Assembly (NCBI GenBank): GCA_022495005.1
Contig: JAGYXB010000968.1
Span: 472,856-536,855 of the forward strand
DNA: 64,000 bases
Direction of reading: 5' to 3'
Source of the DNA: Rhyacophila brunnea
Taxonomy: Eukaryota > Arthropoda > Insecta > Trichoptera > Rhyacophilidae
A model generated the notes under the pieces. It saw only the letters and a list, made by a program, of their open reading frames with translations, had not been told where the DNA came from and did not search any database. The stretch's first letter is position 1. Each line of letters begins with the position of its first letter. Shown here in pieces: positions 47,733-57,488 of this stretch. Both the position numbers and the translations under genes were made by a program.

Positions 47733-47993
47733 ATGCCGGTGGATGGAGCTACTGCCGCGGCAATCGTGGCATATTTATTGTTGGTAAACAATAAAAAACC
47801 AAGACGCAGACGAGTTTGGGTTCGTGAGTGGATTGCAAGTCGGGAAACTCTCGGATGCTACAGTAATTTAATAAGAGAGCTAAGAGCTGAGGATACGGCA
47901 ATGTATAAAAATTTTGTACGCTTGTCGCTGGAAGATTTCGATGCATTGTTGTTAAAGATACACACGAAAAAAACATCAGGAATCAAGAATTGA
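47733..47993 (+). pseudogene. Harbinger transposase N-terminal fragment
   Basis: 86 codons from ATG. The segment RRRRVWVREWIASRETLGCY, then LIRELRAEDTAMYKNFVRLS and LEDFDALL, is the conserved N-terminal part of PIF/Harbinger nucleases. It stops right after; the catalytic domain is deleted. Confidence 0.8.
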
Positions 47994-48403
47994 GATCACA
48001 ACGATGTGGAGTAGAGTATCTTTACCTAGCTTAATAGCCTAAACAAGTCATCAATTGAAAAGAGAACTGAGACTGAATGGTCATAAGATAATATTGTGTT
48101 TAATTTCACAGAGCATCTGCCTAATATAATACCTACCAAGTTTCAGGAAGGAACGTACCTCAAGGCTGTCTACACTTTTGTGGATAGGTACCTAGGTACC
48201 TTTATACATTTCATAGAATAATAATATACTATAAATACTTTGCAAAGAGAGCTCGTTATCTGAATTGGAATAGCTAGCCGCTAGAGAAACACTTAACTCG
48301 ATGTGGAATGTCTAATAAAAATCGTTGCAATACTTGCTAAATTTGAAGTAGTGACGACAGCTATCGAGTCACAGCCAAGGAACTTCAGGAGGCCGAAAAA
48401 CTT

Positions 48404-48691
48404 TCATCTCACGTGGTACCTGTCGCTGGTCTCTTGGCCACTCTTTGTCGCCTTTTCCTTATTTTTATAGTCATTGTATTGGCACCGCAAACTCTGCCAT
48501 TTACGCGTGGCATCATCCACCGAGTACTGAGAACTGCTTTCAAGGCCCAAATCTTGTACGATTTGGACCCTGTTTTTATAATCAGTCAGTGTACAGTCCC
48601 ACAATAGTGGATTACCTTCTACCAATCCGATTAAATTAATGATTATTTCATCCGTCCATTCCAACACGATTTTGCGACTTCTTCTCTCCAT
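48404..48691 (-). pseudogene. Harbinger MADF/Myb-like DNA-binding protein fragment
   Basis: A 95-codon frame with a MADF-type pattern: WTDEIIINLIGLVEGNPLLW, then DYKNR, DDATRKWQSLRCQYNDYKNK. This accessory protein partners the Harbinger transposase. The C-terminal part is absent, and the gene is convergent with the transposase fragment. Confidence 0.75.
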
Positions 48692-49031
48692 TTTTTACTA
48701 GGTATTGTTTCGTTTAGTAGTCAAGATTGTTGAGATGGCGTTTGAAATCAAAGACAGAAAAACACTTCCCGCGCGATCTATGACCCATAAACAATAATAT
48801 ATGACAACATGTTCGGCATAGATGTCACAGACATAAACTAGTGTCACACAAAATTACCGAGGTGTTTACACTGAGCCGAAAATCTATGACATAGAAGGCC
48901 GCCATAGATCGTTTGACATATATGTGACAGTCTATGACATCGTATTTACACTCTATGACACAGGACGCCAACATAAGAAACGGGTTTTTCGACATATATG
49001 TGACCGATCGTCATATAGTGTATTTGAACCA

Positions 49032-49779
49032 TTACTATGACGGTTATGCATTCTATATCGTCGACATTTACCTGCTGGTACACTGTCTCGATTCCTTTTT
49101 TGGTTAATACCCTGCTCCCCTAAGGGCGGCAGGTTATATGAAAGTATGGTGAAGCAGGCAGGTTATATAAAAAAGTATGGTGAGGTAGGCTGATAAACAA
49201 TTTGCGGCAAAACTAACGTTAACATTATTAATTATATGGGTACGTTATAATGACCAAAGCAGCGGTCGGAATGGACAGGAACGCACCGGAGCGCCGTTGT
49301 GGTTCGTGGAATTCCAAAATATACCGTTCCGGCTCGTGGATTCATTTAAAATTGCGTTGCGGTTCGTTAGATTGAGATAATTATATATGAATGTATCTTT
49401 TAAAGTTTTTCTCAAAATTAAAAATTAACGAAGTTATGTTATGCCGGGCGTGCAAGGGTTAAAAATAAAAATAATGACATCCCTAAATTTCTTTCAACCT
49501 TCTTATTTTGTGTCGATATGTCCATGCCTAAATGCATTGTCTAAATAACAAGAAACAACCAGCTGCAAGCGTAAATTACTTTATTACCCAAAAAAATGTG
49601 CCTTGCTGACACTATTTGAAAACTCTTAAAAAATAAAGTATACATTGTTTAATAATTTCTAAAGGATGAAACATTTCAAATCTCAATACAATCTTGCCTT
49701 TGACTATTACGCATTGTTAATTTACTTGCCTTATTATATTATATTATTATATTATTTTATTCGGTGTGACAAAAAATAT
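49032..49779. other. No gene recognised
   Basis: Contains GGCAGGTTATAT(G/A)AAAGTATGG-like direct repeats at 49128-49180 and AT-rich DNA. No coding evidence. Confidence 0.45.
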
Positions 49780-51180
49780 TACTTCGCCATTTATTTTCGG
49801 GTGAATGAATTGTGTTTTCGGTGGATAAATTAATACAAAAAAGTTTGATAATTTGACTCGTGCAATTACGCTATAATATTCCTATTAGTTGCCTTTTAAA
49901 ATATTTTGTATTATTTAAGATATAAATACGTTTCTAAACAAAATTGTTTATATTATTAGTTTGGTGTTTTTTTGCTACATTCTAGTAAGTTTTGTGTTTT
50001 AATTTTAACTGTGTGTTTAACTTGATTTTTTAATAAAAAATTGTTCTAAAAGTTGGTCAAAAATGTCATCAGGCGAAACGTGTTAACCGAAACTATTGAA
50101 AAATATTTTGTCGCAGGTAACGTAACGCTGGCCACATACCTACACAATTTGATCATTTAAAAATGATATTGAGTGGTTATTTATAAAAATAATGAAGGTA
50201 TAATAAAGTAGTAGGTAATTCGTGTAAATCTTCTAAAACCACATTACATTAGGAATTCACTCCAATAACCATTGACGTGGCAACAGATGGTATTCATCTC
50301 AAAAATTGACTTTTTTGTTAAAAAAAGTTTATGACGTGTCGTAAACCCCTATTTTTACGATCTTTAAAACATTTGTTTTGTAATTTACATTATTGTTGAA
50401 TTGCGACTATATTACAATAAATCTTGTGATATAACTACTACATTCATTCATTTATTTGCCATAGGTCATGATGAGTATACTTTTTTGTAAGTGAATTTTG
50501 TTGCTTCTGGTAAGTTTTGTGTTTTAATTTTAACTTTGTGTTAAACATATTTTTTAACAACAATTTGTTGTCTTAAAAGTTGGTTAAAATTCTCAGCAGG
50601 CGATAGGAATACCTTTATATCGTCGGTGTATTGTAAAATGGGCGAATTACCCAAATTACTATTTTACAGGAGGAGGATTTTTAACCTTTGACATTTATTT
50701 ATTAATTACCTGTGGATGAATACTGTCCTTATAATAGGCTTTATAATATAATATTTTAAAAAGTCTATTATGTTAAATTCGCTTTTTATTCGTAACACTA
50801 AGTGGATAATCACCCTTACAATTATCGTTTTTAATAAGTACTTTCCTGTGGGATACAAATTCGCCATTTTTACATAATTATATTATTATATAATATTATT
50901 ATATACCTATATACTATTGTCGCTGGTATCTGATTTAAGATAATTCTGGCCACATGCACAATTTGATAATTTTGTGGATATTTATAAAAATAATGAAGGC
51001 TTAATTACGTAGTAGGTACTTCATGTAAATCTGCTAAAACATTAGGAATTCTTTCCGGTGGACAATACAGTGGCAACATCTGTTCTGTGATTCAATAATT
51101 ATTATCATCTCAACAACTTGACTCGTGTTAAAAAAAATATTTATGATAAGTCGTAAACCCCAATTTTTACAATGAATAAT
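49780..51180. repeat. Old, diverged tandem duplication
   Basis: Three blocks recur in the same order: TAAGTTTTGTGTTTTAATTT (49987 and 50511), TCTGGCCACAT/GCTGGCCACAT through AAAAATAATGAAGG (about 50130 and 50945), and GTCGTAAACCCC(T/A)ATTTTTAC (about 50339 and 51152). The spacing between copies differs, so later indels have occurred. No coding sequence. Confidence 0.65.
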
Positions 51181-53111
51181 ATGATTTTTTCTACAAAAAT
51201 GTGTTTGGGCCATTGACGGTTTGGGCAGAAAATATTGAATAGCCTTCTGCAGAGTTTATTTATTTGGGACGTTCCTATTGTATTACAATTATTATTACAT
51301 GCATTGTAGCTTGTGACTTTAAAAATAATAGAAATAATACATAGGTAGTGTGTAGAGAACTTTTACTTAATTTTTGTTTATAAATTTGTTTAAAAAAAAA
51401 AATAGGAATATCCTGCAATAAAAATGTATGACAATCATAATATCTGTATTGTATGTAGGTACCTATTATCATTTCCATGGCAATAATAATGTGAGTAGGG
51501 AAGGACGAACAACATAGATTAAATCGTTTAGAATAAGTAGGTACTAACAAATTAGGTACCTATGTGTCCAGTGCGGACATCTAATTATTTTAGGTGGTGT
51601 TAGTCATAGATTATTAAATAAATACGGTGGTAGATGTATATTACAATAATGGTAACCAAAGCATCACCATTGTAACATACCATGCATACAATACAATATT
51701 AGTCCTTATAATGTTGAATATAGTAGGTACTAATTAATGACAATTTTATATTATTCTACAAGAATCGCGCTTAGCAACCTGAGTTTCACCTTCCGTCATG
51801 TTTTATCTTATATAAATGAAAATGACACACCATTGGTAATTTAATTACAAATAATGCTATGTTTACGTTGTTTGGATGACTTGAAATTTTTTTTAGATGT
51901 AGGTACGGCCTTATGCCCCCTTATAGTGGAGAAGGTTCAAAATAAATCTTTGAGAATCCTTTAAAGCTGTGTGGATAGTGGATACTATCCATGGTTTTAT
52001 CCGATTTCTCAAGACGTATGCTTACATACTGTATTCTGAAAGTTAAAAGAGAACTAGGTATTTAGGCTACGTACTTTTTCCAACTTATATCTACCCAGTA
52101 CAAATGAGAACTCTGCCATTATTGGTACTTAGTATTGATTTTTATATATATTAATTTATAACTTTCTTGATAATCTAAGTTGTTTGTTCTGCCAAGGTGC
52201 AATAATTGCTAATGATAATTGGGCAGGAAATAACTATGTTCAACCAAATCGCTTCGGATAATCGTATATTCCACCTGCGTGAGAACGAGTTTATGTGAAC
52301 GTTGTTTTATAAATTCTTGGTATAGGTAGGCACTTACTGTTTTTTCTAATACTATTTCTTTATTTTTTAAACACTAAATACTATTTCTTGATGTTTGATA
52401 TTCTGTGCTCGTATTTAAATGGAATTTGTAAAATTTTCTATAAGTACGTAAATAAATTTTTAATTTGAATCTATAAGGTACTTATGTGGATATGTTGTTT
52501 GTTATGACTAATTAATTACAAACTTATCTATCCCAAATGAGACAGTAATATAAGTTATAATCAGTGACGAGTGATGGTAAAGGTATCATGCACTGGTTAT
52601 AGTGGTAGATAAAGTAAGAATAAAGAATAATACAATTTTTGACGGTATACTTTGTTAAAACAAGATTATTTCGCCTGCGGCGCTGACAATCCTTACCAAC
52701 CTGCCCAATATAGATCTACGTAAGAAGTTTAAAGTTTATTGTTGCATTTTTATATCAAAAGTACGTACGTACGTAAAGAAAGGATTAGCATAAGTACTTA
52801 GTTTCGGAAAATTATACAGCGTTCCTGTTCGTGAAATTTTCCATTTCGAGCACTGGACCAAAGTAAATCCTCCGTGATGCCCTGCATTTTTTTTTTTATC
52901 GCGTCGCTATTTCTCGTAAGTTGTCGTCTATTGTTGGCCAGCTTCATTCAGTTGCTATATATTCAGAGCTATAATTCAAGAAATTTTTGTTTTCCGAAGA
53001 AAAATACACAAACCAAAAAAACCAAAAAAAAAAAGTTAACGCCTAGGTCATCTACTGGACAGAACCACCCTAGACACTTCTAATTAATAAATAATCATCG
53101 TTCCATACTTA
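51181..53111. other. No gene recognised
   Basis: AT-rich, with many TAGGTAC words. Small frames here have no domain or splice support. Confidence 0.45.
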
Positions 53112-53719
53112 TGCCGGCGCTCCATTGGCACGCAAGTCAGACGATTTACAGTCTTCGGACTTTTTTTTCGCGTGGAGCACCCCAGGTCTGCGGACTTTTT
53201 AATCCGCAGACCAGGCTCGTTGGATTTCAAACATGTTTGATATTTTACTCGCCGAGCCGCTGAAATTCGTACGTTCACCACGCTTTACCGTCACATTATT
53301 TATATCTATGCCGACGGACGACTGCGCCATATATTAGTCTATGAGCGCCATCATTATTTTACTGTCATTCAAAGTGTTCGGACATCGAAAACAACAATGG
53401 TAGATCTACGAGTGCATTCGAAAAGTTTCTTGGAAGATTTTATTAGTTGTTTTAAAGACAACCCGTCGTTGTGGAAGACGACAAGAATCGTGATGCCAAG
53501 TCCTTGGCGTATGCGGAACTTTTGGAAATATTAATCAAGGTGGAGCCGCAGGCAACGGTCAACGATGTCAAAAAGAAAATACAGACATTGAGGTCGGGTT
53601 ACAGAAAGGAGAGAAATAAAGTAAGGACATCATATCGAAGCGGAGCCGGCACAGACGCAGTATATCTACCCAAACTGTGGTACTATAAAAATTTGGAGTT
53701 CTTGAACGACCAAATGGAA

Positions 53720-54103
53720 GGTACGTGGGAATGCTTTAAAGCTATTTATTATTCACGTGCAGATTATGAAATTGTCGTAGCTCTGAAAGTGACATCGCAT
53801 TAGATTAGCTACTATTAAACAATTAAAACATACAGCTATGAATCATTTCTAGTCACAATAAAATTACTTATTCTTTGCTGAGGTAGGTAATAAATAATAA
53901 TAATATATAGGTACGAGGGAATGCTTTAAAGCTATTTATTATACACGTGCAGACTATGACATTGTCGTAGCTCTGAAAGTGACATCGCATTAGATTAGCA
54001 ACTATTAAGCAATTAAAACATACAGCTATGAATCATTTCTAGTCACAATAAAATTATTTATTCTTTGCTGAGGTAGGTAAGAAATAATAATATATAGGTA
54101 CGA
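53720..54103 (+). repeat. Tandem duplication of a ~190-bp segment
   Basis: The block starting GGGAATGCTTTAAAGCTATT (53727 and about 53919) through AATAATAATATATAGGTACG is present twice with only a few differences. The first copy includes the MADF exon-1 donor region, so the donor context is duplicated. Confidence 0.9.
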
Positions 54104-54107
54104 TCAT

Positions 54108-54330
54108 GGCGGTGGAAGCGCGGCTTATTGAGTCGTGGTCGGGTCCCAGGTTCAAATCCTGGGTCTGACAAGTACACATTGAATTTCAATTTGTGTATGA
54201 GTCAGAGTATGGACCTAATATGTTGAGCAAGTGGCTGACATCCATTTCTCGTAAAAACAAAATCTGTCAATACAAACCTCCACTCCGTGGAGGTCCATAT
54301 TATGATCGGACATGGTTGAAAGAAGAAGAA
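54108..54330 (+). mobile_element. tRNA-derived SINE (copy 2)
   Basis: The head contains GTCGTGGTCGGGTCCCAGG and a T-arm CCCAGGTTCAAATCCTGGG. The body matches copy 1 (TTGAGCAAGTGGCTGACATC, CATTTCTCGTAAA). The 3' part has a small CTCCACTCCGTGGAG hairpin. It is inserted in the MADF intron. Confidence 0.75.
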
Positions 54331-54415
54331 AAGAAATGATCATGAAATCAAAAATCGCTCGAGTTAGGTTCCTTCAGAGACAATCAATAAATCGCCAATC
54401 ATCAATCAAAATTAA

Positions 54416-54490
54416 TGGTACAGTTTGGTTATGAGGAATACAGCGGAAAACACATTTTGAAAATACCTGATATACTGGATTACACCAATT
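54416..54490 (+). mobile_element. Fragment of the 63811-64000 MITE family
   Basis: About 70 bases match 63809-63875, including AACACATTTTGAAAATA and GATATACTGGA. The right part is lost or diverged. Confidence 0.6.
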
Positions 54491-54745
54491 ATACCAATAT
54501 AAATAATCATATCAATATTAACCGTATGAAGGAATGGGTACTTAGGGGAGAGATAATAAAAAACAAGTTTGAGTATTATGTTGTATTTTAACAATTTACA
54601 TTTTGTTTTACAGAATCGAGCTCAATATCCAGCATGGCGGACGATTTGGAAAACATGTCTCCTGATGAGAGTTACTCCAACTCGTTAAACAACGAAGATT
54701 GTATTGAGGTAAAACATTTTAACTAAACTGTTACATTGGTTTAAT

Positions 54746-56611
54746 TTATCTATTGCTTATCATACTTTCTTGCCATGTGACAGCCCCGGTAGTATTAAAA
54801 TATTTTTCAAAATCTCCTCGCGCTTTCTTAGCATTGGCAGTCGAGTTCCGATTAGTCGTTGCTTCCAAAGGCGCTAAGGTGTCCTGTAACCTCAGTCCGA
54901 GCTCTATTAAACCTGTCTCAGGATTTTCCCTATCAAGGTCATGAGAAGGAGTATAAGAATGTGTTGATTTGCGACGAAGAAAGTTGTGCAGCACACAGCA
55001 AGCTAATACAACTGTATTGATATTTTCAATTTTCATGTTTATTGGAGCTTGAAAAATGCGGAATCTAGCAGCTAAAATGCCAAAAACATTTTCTATAATT
55101 CGCCTGGCTCTGCATGTCCGATAATTATATATTATTTTACTGTGATTTAATTGCCTTTGTGAATACGGCTTTAAGAAATCGTTACGTAATGCAAAGGCTT
55201 CATCGCCAATGGCAGTGCATCAGAATTAGCAGTAGGTTTTTTTTGTGCAGGTATTTTTAATCTGCCTTCGTCTAAACGTTTGAAAAAAATAGATTTTCTC
55301 AGTACGCCTCCATCAGAAATACGTCCATTTGTTCCAACATCAACATAAATAAATTCATAATTAGCATTTGCAATCGCCATCAAAACAATGCTGTGGAAAT
55401 GTTTGTAATTATAAAAGTGGGAGCCGGCGCCTGCAGGTGGCACATTGCAATGTGTTTCCCATCAACTGCGCTCAGGCAATTTGGAAATTGCCATTTACTA
55501 TTAAATTCTTTTGCAATCGTCTCCATTTCTTCGTGCGTATCAGGGAACTGCAACAAAAAATAATCAATATTTTATTTACAGATAGAATATTCGCCTTCAA
55601 CATCAACGTTGTCGACTACTCCAAGGTCGAATCTTAATAGAGCACCAGAACCCCCATCGTTCAAACGAAAAAAATCGAATGATAGCGCCAACAAAGTGTT
55701 AGAATTAATCACCGACAAACTAAGCAAGACTGAAGATGAATTTGATGTTTTTGGCAAAATGATGGCCATGAAACTACGATCGATGTCACAGGGACAAAGA
55801 TTGCTGGCCGAGAAGCTGATGCATGAAGTTGCCTTTATGGGACAAAGTGACAAAATAATGCCAGCAACTACTGTTCATACTCAACCAGTTTATCGTATAT
55901 TAAGCAAAAATGTACAAAAGCCGGTATAATAAATTAATGTTTTTTGTGTGAATAAATATCTTGTAAAATATTTGTTTTTTTGTTTGTTTTTTATGCCTAT
56001 AAACCTTAAGGCTTAAGCGATACAACAAATGGTAAGTATTTGAGTTATGTTAGCATACCTATATTATTATGTGGCCTCATTTAGAAATCAAATTCCATGC
56101 TTGCTTTTCGAAGAATATGACTAGTATTACAATACATTCAACAGAAATAATTAAGTAGCTTGCTTACAGCCTATATGGAGAGTCCTGGCTAGGTACAGAA
56201 TTCTAACGGTCTATTGAATATTTAGCATGTCAACGATGGCCTTATTTGTGACTATATATATACCTATCTCAAATGCATCTTGTCTGTCATTCTTATGCTG
56301 TTGCCGTCTATGAGTTATATAGGTAAAACAATCCACTAAACGTTCACTTTATAAGACCAACCGACGTCTACTTGTTAATTATATATTTGTAAATTTGCCC
56401 AACTTTATTAGATGACGTATAATATAATACACACCTTGAAATATTCTCCTTTCAAAACGTCAATGATGACTTGGCAAGTTTCGGGAATTATCTTGCCCAG
56501 AGTTTGTCTTCCAATCGCAGTTCTATAATGCAAGTCAGTGAACGTTCCGCCGGCAGTCAAAAATCGCAGGGTTGCACATAATCTATCATGAGGAGAAATA
56601 GCTTCCCTCAT
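54746..56611 (-). pseudogene. Harbinger DDE transposase, frameshifted
   Basis: N-terminal exon from about 56611 (ISPHDRLCATLRFLTAGGTF ... TLGKIIPETCQVI) with donor near 56447. The next exon starts near 55550 after TTGCAG (FPDTHEEMETIAKEFNSKW). Catalytic positions are recognisable: Asp in LSAVDGKHI, Asp in NGRISDGGV, Glu in RRIIENVFGILAARF. The C-terminus ends near 54746 (VVLACCVLHNFLRRKS ...). Single-base shifts occur near 55445 (after DGKHIAM) and near 55205 (before GDEAFALRND). The most N-terminal part, before 56611, was not clear. The catalytic residues survive but the frame does not. Confidence 0.85.
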
Positions 56612-56927
56612 AATAGTATTTTTTTTTTAATAAATGGGGGGACCAAATTATACAGTTCTGTGTATACATCCTCCGACATTCGCAAATAATTGCGGAAATC
56701 GCTCGGTTGCAAACGCAATTCTCATATTAAATTTGTGTGGGATAATGTCGTTCGTTTCCTTAACCATTGTTTCACCCAGTATTTGTGTACCCTTTGCTTC
56801 GTTATTAGATTATAATTAATAATATACCTCGCTTCGTTGAACGTCTGTTAGCCAGTAGCAGAATGTAGAAAAATCTGAAGACTTATTGTCCTCGGACTTT
56901 TGGCTCGCCAATGGAGCGCTGGCATTA

Positions 56928-57121
56928 TGAATGTAAAAATTGTTCAAAACGAAGTGAAATAATTTTATTTAATTTATCTAGTAGTTGACCACCCAGGTCA
57001 ACTACTGAAAAAGTATTAAAAAAAGTTTGAGTAGTTGACCCCCCTTCAAACTTGCTTCCTTGTAAATATAACTTAAAAATTACAAATGATATCGATACTT
57101 CAATATTATGACTGCTCGTAA
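56928..57121. other. Short spacer between two Harbinger elements
   Basis: About 190 bases with direct short repeats of GTAGTTGACC. No gene. Confidence 0.5.
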
Positions 57122-57341
57122 AGCCTCCTCCAAACCAAAGCGAATATTCGCGGCGAATATTCGCAGCGAATTATTCGCCAATCAAGCTCGTATTGGCTTA
57201 CGGGACAGAGCACGCTTGCGCGACCGCCTTGCGTCTTGAGTGCGAATTTGCAGCGAATATTCGCTGCGATTTTCGGGAACTCTGTCGACAGCGAATTTAT
57301 TCGCGGCGGACAGATTTCGCCAAGGGAATTAGTAAAATCAA

Positions 57342-57488
57342 AATGGCGAAGACATTGAGCAGCTGATCGAGTTGGTCCGGAAATATCCAATCCTTTATGA
57401 TTTCTCTGACAGTGACTACAAAACATAAGAAAGAAAGCTAAGATATGGGATGAAATTGGCAGGGAAATTGTTGAAAATGGTATGAAGG
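57342..57488 (+). pseudogene. Harbinger MADF fragment
   Basis: It reads IEQLIELVRKYPILYDFSDS then, after a one-base shift near 57422, RKKAKIWDEIGREIVENG. A second one-base gap follows the ATG. These are first-exon MADF residues; later exons are not found. Confidence 0.75.

Larger units (their letters stand above)
47208..49031. mobile_element. Harbinger element with perfect 137-bp inverted arms, internally deleted
   Basis: Arms 47208-47344 and 48895-49031 are perfect inverted copies as far as I can read. The element holds the start of a transposase (plus) and an opposite-strand MADF gene, the two-gene plan of Harbinger elements. The DDE core is missing. The outermost bases form TAATGG/CCATTA, so the 3-bp target cannot be separated from the arms. 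Many TCTATGAC/GTCATAGA and ACATATATGTC words fill both subterminal zones. Confidence 0.85.
53399..55929 (+). pseudogene. Harbinger-associated MADF protein gene
   Basis: Exon 1 is about 53399-53719 (ATG MVDLRVHSKSFLEDFISCFK), exon 2 about 54615-54709, exon 3 about 55582-55929. Exon 1 carries a MADF domain (CFKDNPSLWK, NRDAKSLAYAELLEILIKV, KKKIQTLRSGYRKE), but a frame shift lies near 53475, between LWKTT and KNRDAK. Exon 3 holds the conserved C-terminal block EFDVFGKMMAMKLRSMSQGQ, then RLLAEKLMHEV, seen in Harbinger partner proteins. Splice sites GAG-GTAAAA and TTTACAG fit. The introns are expanded by repeats. This protein normally helps bring the transposase to DNA and the nucleus. Confidence 0.75.
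53112..56924. mobile_element. Full-length but decayed Harbinger element, 3813 bp
   Basis: Ends TGCCGGCGCTCCATTGGC and inverted TGCCAGCGCTCCATTGGC. The target duplication is TTA on both sides (53109-53111 and 56925-56927). The plus strand has a MADF gene in three exons and the minus strand has the DDE transposase, overlapping the MADF gene's last intron. Later insertions (a SINE, a MITE piece, a tandem duplication) lie in the MADF introns. Confidence 0.9.

Noticed and set aside
45245..49031. 137-bp direct arms as the target-site duplication of the DIRS element
   Set aside because: DIRS elements do not make target duplications, and 137 bp matches exactly one Harbinger arm, so the repeat belongs to Harbinger.
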